Shown: positions 1 through 7,399, counted from the stretch's first letter. The stretch: 11,531 nt of DNA from Phycisphaerales bacterium UBA6054 (GCA_002429045.1 DIYM01000049.1:1-11531), one strand, 5' to 3'. The notes: generated from the letters alone by a model not told the origin. Translations and numbers: made by a program.

Positions 1-1917
1 GAGGGCGTCGAGCCCGCCGAGAACGCGACGAAGTCCGTGCGGGCGGCGTGGGATGCGCTGCGGGCGTTCGACGCGGAGCGTTTCCCGATCGACGCCAAGG
101 AGTTGGCCCGCGGGCTCGGCGCCTCGAACGCCGGGCCGGTGAATCGGCTGATCGAGATGGGCGTGCTCGAACGCGTGGAACGCACCACGGTGCGGGCCCC
201 GGATCTGTTCACAGGGGGCCAGAGATCGGGAGCAGAGAGGATCAGGCTCACGGATCGTCAAGCGGCGGTCGTCGAAGGCATCTGCGGAACGCTCGGGGCG
301 TTCGGCGTGCACCTGCTGCACGGCGTGACCGGCTCGGGCAAAACCGAGGTGTACCTTCGTGTGATCGAGCGGGCGCTGGCGATGGGCAAGACGGCGGTGG
401 TGTTGGTTCCGGAGATCGCCTTGACGCCCCAGACGGCCGGGCGGTTCGTGGAGCGTTTCCGCGAGCACGGTGTGGCGGTGCTGCACTCGGGGCTCTCGGC
501 CGCCTCGCGGAACAAGCAGTGGCAGGCGGCGGCGTCGGGTGACGCCCGGGTGGTGGTCGGGGCTCGCTCCGCGGTGTTCGCGCCGATCGAAAACGTCGGC
601 GTGATTGTTGTCGACGAGGAGCACGACGGGTCGTACAAGCAGGACCAGCTCCCCCGCTACCACGCCCGGGACGTCGCGGTCAAACGCGGGCATCTCGAGG
701 GATGCGCCGTGCTGCTCGGGTCCGCGACGCCCGCGCTCGAGAGCTGGCAGAACGCCGGGCAGGGGCGCTACCGCCTGTGGTCGCTGCCGGAACGCGTCGG
801 CGCGGGGTCGATGCCGCGTGTGCGCATCGTGGATATGGCCAGCGAGCGCCTGGCGATGCGCCGTGAGCACGGCAAGCGTGCAGATCAGCTCGCGATCGGC
901 CCCACCCTCGGGAACGCGCTCGAACGCACGATCGGGTCGGGCGGGCAGGCGATCCTGCTCCTGAACCGACGCGGCTTCGCCTCGGTCGTCGTGTGCTCGG
1001 ACACGTCCTGCGGCTGGAAGCTCGAGTGCGAGCGGTGCGATGCGACCATGGTCGTCCACCGCGGCACCGTCCGCGAGCAGGGCGGGCGTCGGTACGTGCG
1101 GTGCCACCACTGCGCCGACGAGCGCCTCGTCCCGAGGGTCTGCCCGATGGACCACAAGCCGGTGGTCGAGCTCGGCGCGGGCACGCAGCGCGTCGAGGAG
1201 GAGATCGAGGAGCGGTTCGGTGGGCTCGGGCTGCTGCGGGGCGAGGGCTTCGAACGCGTGGACGCCGACACGATGCGGAAAGCCTCGGACTACTTCGATG
1301 TGCTCGGTCGGTTCGGGAGAGGCGAGCTGCGGGCGCTGCTGGGCACCCAGATGATCGCCAAGGGGCTCGACTTCCCGAACGTGTCGCTCGTCGGGGTGCT
1401 CAACGCGGACACCGCATTGGCGCTGCCCGACTTCCGCGCCGAGGAACGGACATTCCAGCTGGTCGCGCAGGTCGCCGGGCGGGCCGGGCGCGGGGCCCGC
1501 CCGGGCGAGGTCGTCGTCCAGACGTTCAACCCGGAGAACCCCGCGATCGCCCACGCGGCGAACCACGACTACGAGGGGTTCGCGACGCGCGAGCTGGAGT
1601 CGCGCTCGCGGGCGGGCGTCCCGCCCGCGACCCGGATGGCGCGGATCGTGGTGCGCCACGCGGACTACCGGCAAGCGAACGGGCGAGCGGATGAACTGGC
1701 GGCACTGCTGCACGAAGCGGGCGGTGAGCGCCTGGGTGTCGCCGGCCCGATGGACTGCGTGATCGCCCGCATCGCCGACAAGTGGCGCGTGGCGATCGAA
1801 GCGACCAGCCACGACCCGCGGGTGATCCAGCGGGCGTTCGCGGCCCTGCGCCAGCGCGGGCTGCTCAAGAGTGACGCGGCGACCGCGGTCGATGTCGACC
1901 CGGTCGCGATGATGTAG
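1..1917 (+). CDS. priA: Primosomal replication restart helicase PriA, 5'-truncated by window edge
   Basis: PriA is the superfamily 2 3'-5' DNA helicase that recognises stalled or repaired forks and starts reloading of the replicative helicase. The frame is open to base 1, so the N-terminal DNA-binding domain (about 100 residues of the usual ~730) lies outside; the GTG at 37 is not a credible start. Visible helicase motifs are the Walker A GVTGSGKTEV at 322-351, DEEH at 613-624, GSATPALES near 718-744, LLNRRGF near 958-978, and the motif V/VI region with GTQMIAKGLDFP and QVAGRAGRG near 1342-1491. Between motifs IV and V sits the PriA-specific zinc-binding insert with Cys codons at 994, 1009, 1027, 1036, 1102, 1111 and 1141. 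The expected eighth Cys is Asp (1150), followed by His (1153), and the first pair is spaced CX4C rather than CX2C. It is the first gene of a plus-strand run and ends 19 nt before murD. Identity is very secure. Confidence 0.96.
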   Translation, partial: EGVEPAENATKSVRAAWDALRAFDAERFPIDAKELARGLGASNAGPVNRLIEMGVLERVERTTVRAPDLFTGGQRSGAERIRLTDRQAAVVEGICGTLGAFGVHLLHGVTGSGKTEVYLRVIERALAMGKTAVVLVPEIALTPQTAGRFVERFREHGVAVLHSGLSAASRNKQWQAAASGDARVVVGARSAVFAPIENVGVIVVDEEHDGSYKQDQLPRYHARDVAVKRGHLEGCAVLLGSATPALESWQNAGQGRYRLWSLPERVGAGSMPRVRIVDMASERLAMRREHGKRADQLAIGPTLGNALERTIGSGGQAILLLNRRGFASVVVCSDTSCGWKLECERCDATMVVHRGTVREQGGRRYVRCHHCADERLVPRVCPMDHKPVVELGAGTQRVEEEIEERFGGLGLLRGEGFERVDADTMRKASDYFDVLGRFGRGELRALLGTQMIAKGLDFPNVSLVGVLNADTALALPDFRAEERTFQLVAQVAGRAGRGARPGEVVVQTFNPENPAIAHAANHDYEGFATRELESRSRAGVPPATRMARIVVRHADYRQANGRADELAALLHEAGGERLGVAGPMDCVIARIADKWRVAIEATSHDPRVIQRAFAALRQRGLLKSDAATAVDVDPVAMM

Positions 1918-1926
1918 ACCGACTTC

Positions 1927-1930
1927 GGAG
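1927..1930 (+). promoter_or_regulatory. Shine-Dalgarno site of murD
   Basis: A GGAG core (within CGGAGAA) lies 6 nt before the ATG at 1937, inside the 19-nt gap after the priA stop. It supports this ATG as the murD start and translation from a priA-murD transcript. Confidence 0.65.
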
Positions 1931-1936
1931 AACCGG

Positions 1937-3283
1937 ATGGACCCGTTCGAGCCCGGATCATTGGAACAGCGCCGTGTCGTTGTGATGGGGCTCGGGCGCT
2001 TCGGCGGCGGGGTCGGTGTCACCCGGTGGCTGGCATCGCAGGGCGCCGATGTGATCGTGACCGATCGCGAGCGCGAAGAGCGGCTCGGCGAGTCGGTCGA
2101 CGCGGTCCGGGACCTGGTGGACTCCGGCGTCATCGAACTCCGCCTGGGCGAGCACCGCGTGAGCGACTTCACCACCGCCGATCTGATCGTGGTCAATCCG
2201 GCGGTGCCCAAGCCGTGGGAGGACCGGTTCGTGCGTTCTGCCGAGGCGGCGGGGATCGAGATCACCACCGAGATCGGGCTGGCGTGCTCGCTGCTCGATC
2301 GGTCCCGGGTGGTGGGCGTGACCGGCTCGGCGGGGAAGAGCACGGTGTGCTCGATGATCCACGCCGGGCTCCAGGCGGCGGGCGTGCCCAGCGTGCTCGG
2401 CGGGAACATCGGCGGTTCGTTGCTCGGTCATCTCGGGGGGGTCACGCCGAAGTCGCGCGTGGTGCTCGAGTTGTCCAGCGCCATGCTCTACTGGCTCGGG
2501 CGCCGGCGTTGGTCGCCGGGCATCGCGGTCGTGACGAATCTCGAGCCGAACCACCTCGACTGGCACGGCACCGAGTCGCACTACGCCGAAAGCAAGCGGC
2601 AGATCCTCGCGCACCAGAGCCCGGGCGACCTCGCCGTGCTCTCGTCCGGGGTGCGACACTGGCCCAGGAACGAGGGCGTCGGCGGGGTCATCGTCGGCGC
2701 GGATGAACGCGTCGATGGCTGCGCGGTCCCGGGCGTGCACAACGCCTGGAACGCCGCACTCGCCGCGGCGGCGTGCCTCGCGAGTGCGCCGGACATCGAC
2801 AGGCGGGGCGTCCTCGACGGCGTCCGGGGATTCGCCGGGCTGCCCCACCGGCTCTGCCTCGTTCACGAGTCTGCCGGCGTGCGCTACTACGATGATTCCA
2901 AGTCGACCGTGCCCAAGGCGTCGACGCTCGCGGTGCGGGCGATCGCCGAGGGCATCGGCCCGGGGCGTGTGCACCTGATCTGCGGCGGGTACGACAAGGG
3001 CGTGCCGCTCGACGAGATCGCATCGCTCGGAGGCGAGGCGGTCCGTCTCTACACGATCGGTGCGACCGGCGGCTCGATCGCGGCGCTCGCGCCGGGCTTC
3101 TCTGTCCGGTGCGAGACCCTGGACATCGCGGTGCGCCGGGCGTCCTCGGAGGCGCGGGCCGGCGACGCGGTGCTGCTCAGCCCCGGGTGCGCCTCGTGGG
3201 ATCAGTTCGACCATTTCCAGGCCCGGGGCAACGCGTTCGCCGCCTTCGCCCGCTCGGGCCCGGTGACGGGGGCCGCGTCGTGA
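1937..3283 (+). CDS. murD: UDP-N-acetylmuramoyl-L-alanine--D-glutamate ligase MurD
   Basis: MurD is the cytoplasmic ATP-dependent Mur ligase that adds D-glutamate to UDP-MurNAc-L-Ala in peptidoglycan precursor synthesis. The 448-residue length is normal. Domain 1 has the Rossmann-like start VVVMGLGRFGGG (residues 14-25). Domain 2 has the P-loop GVTGSAGKST (127-136), LELSSAM (177-183, the ELSS Glu being a metal ligand), NLEPNHLDWHG (201-211) and the ESKRQI lysine (K220), the position carbamylated in Mur ligases. HN..N follows at 268-272. Domain 3 has GLPHR (301-305), YYDDSKST (317-324), ICGGYDKG (348-355) and LSPGCASWDQF. The P-loop has Ala where Mur ligases normally have Asn (TNGK/SNGK). No other mur, fts or ddl gene is next to it in the window; priA is directly upstream. 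The stop overlaps the next start (GTGA), suggesting translational coupling. Confidence 0.95.
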   Translation: MDPFEPGSLEQRRVVVMGLGRFGGGVGVTRWLASQGADVIVTDREREERLGESVDAVRDLVDSGVIELRLGEHRVSDFTTADLIVVNPAVPKPWEDRFVRSAEAAGIEITTEIGLACSLLDRSRVVGVTGSAGKSTVCSMIHAGLQAAGVPSVLGGNIGGSLLGHLGGVTPKSRVVLELSSAMLYWLGRRRWSPGIAVVTNLEPNHLDWHGTESHYAESKRQILAHQSPGDLAVLSSGVRHWPRNEGVGGVIVGADERVDGCAVPGVHNAWNAALAAAACLASAPDIDRRGVLDGVRGFAGLPHRLCLVHESAGVRYYDDSKSTVPKASTLAVRAIAEGIGPGRVHLICGGYDKGVPLDEIASLGGEAVRLYTIGATGGSIAALAPGFSVRCETLDIAVRRASSEARAGDAVLLSPGCASWDQFDHFQARGNAFAAFARSGPVTGAAS

Positions 3284-4038
3284 GCGTGCTGATCGCGGCG
3301 TTGTTGCTGGCGACGCCCAGCCCCCCCGAGCCCGTCGGCGAGCCCGTTGAGCTGCGCGAGCTGGTCCCCGGGGTGCGGGTCGGCGAGCGGGTCGTCGAGT
3401 TCGAGGGGACGGTCTGCGCGGACACGTCGCACCCGCAGACGCCCGTGGTGTATCTCGAGTTGCTGGTGACGGGACCGGACAGCCGCGAGCACGAGTCCCT
3501 GGTCGTGACCGACGCAACGCCCTCGGCGATCCACGCGGGCCTGCTGGCGGCGGGGTTCGAGCCGGGGCGCCCGGTGCGGGTCGAGAACGGCTCCCGGATC
3601 GCGCCGAGCGGGGCAGAACTCTCTGTCTGGGTGTCGGTGCTCGTTGACGGGGTGCCCGGAGCGTTCGTGCCGCTCTCCGACTGGGCGGTGCGGGTCCGCG
3701 AGGAGGGCGACGAATCCGAAGCCGAGCGCCTGACCGACGACCCCGGGTGGGGGCTGGTCTTCGCAGGCTCGCTTCTGAAGGACGGCGGATACGCCGCGGA
3801 CCGCACGGGGACGGTCGTCGGGCTGACCGGTTTCGGCACGGAGGTCGTCGCGGCGGCGTGGACGCTGAGCCCTTGGATCGCCCAGGACGCCCCGGTCTGG
3901 ATCGTCGACGATGAGCGTGTTGCGCCGTTCGGTTCCGCGGTGACGGTGCGTATCACGGGCGCCGATCGGGCGCACGCGGCTCCGGACGAGGGCGGGCGTC
4001 CTAGCGTTGGGGATGATCCAGACACTCCGCGCCCCTGA
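3280..4038 (+). CDS. YdjY-domain secreted protein, function unknown
   Basis: The predicted product has 252 residues from the GTG at 3280, which overlaps the murD TGA in a GTGA junction; a run of five G at 3268-3272 could be a weak ribosome-binding site. The open frame extends further upstream inside murD, but that part reads as shadow. A short hydrophobic N-terminus (SVLIAALLLA, residues 2-11) suggests a signal peptide, though it lacks a strong basic n-region. The body matches the YdjY domain of planctomycetes as I remember it: a VVEFEGTVC strand (38-46), REHESLVV (69-76), PSAIHAGLLAAGFEPGRPV (81-99), then WGLVFAGS (157-164) and Y-A-A-D-x-x-G-T-V-V-G-L (171-182). The domain's biochemical role is not known. 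The C-terminal ~25 residues are Pro/Asp-rich and overlap the start of the next gene by 26 nt. I am fairly sure of the domain and unsure of location and function. Confidence 0.8.
   Translation: MSVLIAALLLATPSPPEPVGEPVELRELVPGVRVGERVVEFEGTVCADTSHPQTPVVYLELLVTGPDSREHESLVVTDATPSAIHAGLLAAGFEPGRPVRVENGSRIAPSGAELSVWVSVLVDGVPGAFVPLSDWAVRVREEGDESEAERLTDDPGWGLVFAGSLLKDGGYAADRTGTVVGLTGFGTEVVAAAWTLSPWIAQDAPVWIVDDERVAPFGSAVTVRITGADRAHAAPDEGGRPSVGDDPDTPRP
4002..4007 (+). promoter_or_regulatory. -10-like hexamer of a possible leaderless promoter (oxidase gene)
   Basis: TAGCGT fits the TANNNT pattern and ends 5 nt before the ATG at 4013, so the predicted transcription start falls on or beside the start codon. 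There is no convincing Shine-Dalgarno or -35 box. The site lies within the 3' end of the YdjY gene. Confidence 0.35.
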
Positions 4039-5050
4039 TCTGAGCGACGACGCCGTGCTCCGGTTCGTGGGCGGCGTGCGTCCGTGCAGGCGGGGCGGGC
4101 TGCGGATCGAGGCCGAACGGCTCGGGTCGGACGCCGGCGGGAAGGCCGTCGTGCACAACTACGGGCACGGCGGGTGCGGCGTGTCGATCGCGTTCGGGAC
4201 CGCGGAAGAAGCCGTGCGTCTGGTCGATGGATCGCTCCAAGCCGGAGAGCCCGTGGCGGTGCTGGGCGCGGGCGTGGTCGGGCTTGCGACGGCGGTGCGC
4301 CTGCTGGAATCGGGGCGGCGTGTGCGTGTGATCGCCGAGCGGGTCGGGACGGAGACCGTCAGCGCCGTCGCGGGCGCGGTGTGGCTCCCGACCGGGATCG
4401 AGTTCGGGGACACGCCCCAGCGGCGGGCCTGGTTCCACGGGATCCTCAGGCGCTCGATCGAGTCGCTCCGTGAACTCGGCGCTCCGTACGGCATCGAGAC
4501 CCTCCCGGTCTACGAGCCGGAGGGCGCGCCGGAGTACCCGGAGTTCTTCGACAACGGATCGCTCGGGCCCCCCAGGGCGCTGGAGGTCCTGCCGATCGGC
4601 GCGGCCGGCGGTCCGGGGCGTGTGTTCGACACCCTCTTCATGCACACGCCGGTGCTTCTCCGGCGCCTGATCGAACGGGTGCGGTCTCTGGGCGGTCGGT
4701 TCGAATCCCGCCGGATCGAGAGGATCTCCGACCTCGCGGGCGTCGGTGAGCCGGGGATCGTGAACTGCCTGGCGTTCGGCTCGCGGGATCTGTTCGACGA
4801 CCATGCGATGTACCCGGCCCGCGGGATGCTCGTGCTGATGAAGCCGCAGGATCTGGGGTACATCAAGCACGACGGGTACCGATACATGTTCCCGCGCAGG
4901 GACGCGTTGGTGCTCGGCGGGTGCTTTATCGAGGGCGACGAGCGCAGCGAACCGGACGAGGAGATGTGCCGGCGGATCCTCGCCGACCATCGTTCGTTCT
5001 GGGGGCGGGGCGAAGACGGCACGCACGGGGCGTGCCGGGCTCCCCTATGA
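4013..5050 (+). CDS. D-amino-acid-oxidase-family FAD oxidoreductase, circularly permuted
   Basis: This 345-residue protein belongs to the FAD-dependent DAAO/D-aspartate oxidase family, which oxidises D-amino acids to 2-oxo acids, ammonia and H2O2. The order of its motifs is unusual. GVRPCRRGGLRIE (21-33) and the family signature VVHNYGHGGCG...GTA (46-64) come first; both are normally near the C-terminus. They are followed by the FAD-binding AVLGAGVVG (82-90), the strand-2 end VIAER (106-110), SAVAGAVWLPTG (117-128), NCLAFGSRDLF (251-261), YPARGMLVLMKPQD (267-280), YMFPRRDALVLGG (291-303) and a final helix around CRRILADH. R23 corresponds to the substrate carboxylate Arg (R283 in human DAAO) and Y291 to the active-site Tyr, so the needed residues are present once each. 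The TTG at 4007 is an alternative start; ATG at 4013 is preferred. It overlaps the upstream gene by 26 nt and ends 7 nt before panB. The substrate cannot be told. Confidence 0.87.
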   Translation: MIQTLRAPDLSDDAVLRFVGGVRPCRRGGLRIEAERLGSDAGGKAVVHNYGHGGCGVSIAFGTAEEAVRLVDGSLQAGEPVAVLGAGVVGLATAVRLLESGRRVRVIAERVGTETVSAVAGAVWLPTGIEFGDTPQRRAWFHGILRRSIESLRELGAPYGIETLPVYEPEGAPEYPEFFDNGSLGPPRALEVLPIGAAGGPGRVFDTLFMHTPVLLRRLIERVRSLGGRFESRRIERISDLAGVGEPGIVNCLAFGSRDLFDDHAMYPARGMLVLMKPQDLGYIKHDGYRYMFPRRDALVLGGCFIEGDERSEPDEEMCRRILADHRSFWGRGEDGTHGACRAPL

Positions 5051-5051
5051 T
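5046..5051 (+). promoter_or_regulatory. -10-like hexamer of a possible leaderless panB promoter
   Basis: TATGAT differs from the TATAAT consensus at one position. It spans the stop codon of the oxidase gene and ends 6 nt before the GTG at 5058, so a start of transcription 7 nt downstream would coincide with that codon. No Shine-Dalgarno and no TTGACA-like box at 16-18 nt are visible. Confidence 0.42.
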
Positions 5052-5057
5052 GTGCCC

Positions 5058-5960
5058 GTGAGCCTTTCCCCGCACGACGAGACAGGGTCCGAGGTGCGTC
5101 TGCGAGACGCCGTCACGCTCAAAACGCTCCGCCGGATGGCGGAGCGCGGCGAGAAGTTCGCCTGCCTGGCGGCGTATGACGCCACCACAGCCCGCTGGCT
5201 CGAACGGGGCGGCGTGCACGTGCTGCTCGCGGGCGATTCGGCGGCCCAGGTCGTGCTCGGGCACGAGCGGACGATCGACGCCCCGATCGGCTTCCTCGTG
5301 CAGATCACGGCCGCCCTGAAGCGCGGCGCCCCTCGGACGCTGGTGATGGCCGACATGCCGTTCATGAGCTACCACGCGTCGGTTGAGGCGGCGATGGAGA
5401 ACGCGGGGCGGTTCATGCGTGATGGGCTGGCCGATGTCGTCAAGCTCGAGGCCGACGCCTCCTTCGGGGCGCTCGTAGATCGCATGACCCGGGCGGGCAT
5501 CCCGGTGTGCGCCCACATCGGCTACCGCCCGCAAACCACCGCCGTGCTCGGCGGGCCCACGGCCCAGGGGCGGACCGAGGACGCGATGGAAGCGTTGGTG
5601 GATGACGCCGTGGCGCTGGAAGCGGCGGGCGCGGTGCTCCTGCTGGTTGAAGCCGTCCCGCCGGAGGTGACCCGGCGGATTGTGGAAGCGACCTCCGTGC
5701 CGGTGATCGGGATCGGGGCGGGGACCGACTGTCACGGGCAGATCCTCGTCGTGCATGATCTGCTCGGGCTGACGGATCAGACGCCCCGGTTTGCCGAGCC
5801 GGTCGACGCGATCGGTGAGCGGATCAAAGAAGCGGGCGCCGAGTGGACCGCCCGCGTCGCCCGCGACCAGATCGGCGGCTCGCGGTACACCATGCGAGAG
5901 ACGGGCCCGTCCGCCGGCCCTGCGTCGGGCGCGGCCCGAGCGTCGAACACGGATCGGTAA
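5058..5960 (+). CDS. panB: 3-methyl-2-oxobutanoate hydroxymethyltransferase PanB
   Basis: PanB transfers a hydroxymethyl group from 5,10-methylene-tetrahydrofolate to 2-oxoisovalerate, giving ketopantoate, the first committed step of pantothenate and CoA synthesis. The 300-residue product has the family motifs in order: CLAAYDATTA, LLAGDSAAQVVLGH, VMADMPFMSY, VVKLEA, PVCAHIGYRPQ, QGRTEDA, ALEAAGAVLLLVEAVP and PVIGIGAGTDCHGQILVVHD. The Mg-binding Asp of GDS, Asp of ADMPF and Glu of KLEA, and the catalytic-site Glu of LVEAVP, are all present. GTG at 5058 is preferred to GTG at 5052 because of the -10-like hexamer just upstream; both give nearly the same protein. The C-terminal ~25 residues after SRYTMRE are a low-complexity Ala/Ser/Arg tail. 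No panC, panD or panE is in the window. The gene follows the oxidase by 7 nt and precedes the protease gene by 35 nt. Confidence 0.95.
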   Translation: MSLSPHDETGSEVRLRDAVTLKTLRRMAERGEKFACLAAYDATTARWLERGGVHVLLAGDSAAQVVLGHERTIDAPIGFLVQITAALKRGAPRTLVMADMPFMSYHASVEAAMENAGRFMRDGLADVVKLEADASFGALVDRMTRAGIPVCAHIGYRPQTTAVLGGPTAQGRTEDAMEALVDDAVALEAAGAVLLLVEAVPPEVTRRIVEATSVPVIGIGAGTDCHGQILVVHDLLGLTDQTPRFAEPVDAIGERIKEAGAEWTARVARDQIGGSRYTMRETGPSAGPASGAARASNTDR

Positions 5961-5985
5961 CACGCACCCAGCGGGTCGAGGACAC

Positions 5986-5990
5986 GGAGG
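5986..5990 (+). promoter_or_regulatory. Shine-Dalgarno site of the HtrA-type protease gene
   Basis: GGAGG lies 5 nt before the ATG at 5996. It fixes this start over the in-frame upstream codons inside panB, which would add 51 Arg/Pro-rich residues ahead of the membrane anchor. Confidence 0.75.
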
Positions 5991-5995
5991 CGGGC

Positions 5996-7399
5996 ATGCG
6001 ACGGATCGAGACGGTCGTCCCCATGATCATGCTGGCGGTGGCGGCGTTGCTCGCCCTGCTGGTCGGGCCGAGGCTCCTAAGCCAGTACGCGGTCGCCGAG
6101 CAATCGGCGCGGATCGAACTGGCGCGCAACGAACTCCGGGACGACGACATCCTCCGGCGCATCGACCGGGCGGTCGCCTCGATCGCGGACTCGGTCAATC
6201 CGAGCGTGGTCCACATCGAGACGGGCGGCCGACGCCGGGGCGCCGCCTCCTCCGGGGCGGGCTGGGTCTACGACTCCAGGGGGCACATCGTCACCAACGC
6301 CCACGTCGTCGGGCGGTCCGAGCGGATCAGCGTCGAGTTCAGCGACGGGGCCGTCGTCGCGGGCGAGCTGGTCGGCACCGACATCTACACCGATATCGCG
6401 GTCGTGCGTGTCGATCGCGGCTCGGGCCTGTTCCCGGTGATGCGGAGCGAGTCCCGCCTGCCCCGCGTGGGCGAGCGTGTGTACGCGTTCGGGTCCCCCT
6501 TCGGCTTCAAGTTCTCGATGTCCGAGGGCATCGTTTCGGGGCTTGGACGCAGCACGCCAGGCTCATCGATCCCGGGCGGGTACACCAACTACATCCAGAC
6601 CGACGCGGCGGTGAACCCGGGCAACTCGGGCGGGCCGCTGGTCAACACGGACGGTCACGTGGTCGGGATGAACGTGGCGATCGCCACCGCGCAGTCCATC
6701 GGCGCGACGCCGGAAGACTCGGGGGGTGACTCGGCCGGGATCAGCTTCGCGATCCCCCTGGGCACGATCGAGCCCATCGTCAGCCAGCTCATCGAGCACG
6801 GGTCTGTCTCGCGGGGGTTCCTGGGCATCAACTTCGGCGGGGGGCAGCGGGGCATCGAACGCGTCGTGTTCGACGACGGCACCGTGCTGACGGGCGTGCG
6901 CGTCGCCGGCGTGGTCGAGGACGGCCCGAGCGACAACGCGGGCATCCGCCCCGACGACGTGATCGTCTCCGTCGAGGGGAGCCCGATCCTCAACAGCGAG
7001 TCCCTCGTGTCGCTGATCAGCTCGGGGCGCCCCGGGGACGGCGTCGATGTCGAGATCTGGCGCGAGGGCACGCTGCGATCGATGACGGTCGTGCTCGCCC
7101 CGATCCGCCCCGAGGTGCTCGCCCAGCGTCTGGCCACCCCCACGATGATGCAGCTGGGCGCCCGCCTCATCGCGTCGGACGAGGGGATGCTCGTGGCGGA
7201 TATCTTCCGGGAGTTCCCCGCCGACCGCAGCGGGCTTCGGGCCGGGGACCAGATCGTCACGATCAACGGCAAGGCGTTCCCCGGGCCGGACGAGTTCTTC
7301 GTGATGCTCGCCGACGAAGGCCTGCTCACGGGCATCACCGTGGAACTGGGCGTGCTCGGGCAGGACGGGGAGCGCCGCACGGTCAGGCTGCGTATGTGA
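5996..7399 (+). CDS. HtrA/DegP-type trypsin-like serine protease with two PDZ domains
   Basis: The protein has 467 residues. An N-terminal hydrophobic segment (about residues 7-28, VVPMIMLAVAALLALLVGP) after MRR reads as an uncleaved membrane anchor or signal peptide, placing the rest outside the cytoplasm. The trypsin-like domain (about 55-265) has the complete catalytic triad: H103 in IVTNAHVV, D133 in TDIAVVRV and S211 in NPGNSGGP. PDZ1 (about 275-365) has GVVEDGPSDNAGIRPDDVI, and PDZ2 (about 385-465) has ADRSGLRAGDQIVTINGK. This is the layout of DegP/DegQ/MucD, envelope quality-control proteases and chaperones; two PDZ domains favour DegP/DegQ over DegS. It is the last gene of the plus-strand run and converges on the next gene with a 6-nt gap and no visible terminator. 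The family is certain; the subfamily is not, so no symbol is given. Confidence 0.93.
   Translation: MRRIETVVPMIMLAVAALLALLVGPRLLSQYAVAEQSARIELARNELRDDDILRRIDRAVASIADSVNPSVVHIETGGRRRGAASSGAGWVYDSRGHIVTNAHVVGRSERISVEFSDGAVVAGELVGTDIYTDIAVVRVDRGSGLFPVMRSESRLPRVGERVYAFGSPFGFKFSMSEGIVSGLGRSTPGSSIPGGYTNYIQTDAAVNPGNSGGPLVNTDGHVVGMNVAIATAQSIGATPEDSGGDSAGISFAIPLGTIEPIVSQLIEHGSVSRGFLGINFGGGQRGIERVVFDDGTVLTGVRVAGVVEDGPSDNAGIRPDDVIVSVEGSPILNSESLVSLISSGRPGDGVDVEIWREGTLRSMTVVLAPIRPEVLAQRLATPTMMQLGARLIASDEGMLVADIFREFPADRSGLRAGDQIVTINGKAFPGPDEFFVMLADEGLLTGITVELGVLGQDGERRTVRLRM

Noticed and set aside
37..39. GTG as the true start of priA
   Set aside because: The frame is open to base 1, and a start here would drop most of the N-terminal DNA-binding domain. 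The gene is cut by the window edge.
1958..3517. A 519-codon minus-strand open frame antisense to murD
   Set aside because: Its translation is Arg/Ala/Pro/His-rich with no motif, while the plus strand encodes a complete MurD. Long antisense frames are expected at this GC content.
4252..5050. A shorter oxidase starting at an in-frame GTG just before GxGxxG, making the upstream part noncoding
   Set aside because: It would leave the enzyme without the substrate Arg and the FAD-contact signature, while the upstream residues match exactly those missing blocks in the same frame.
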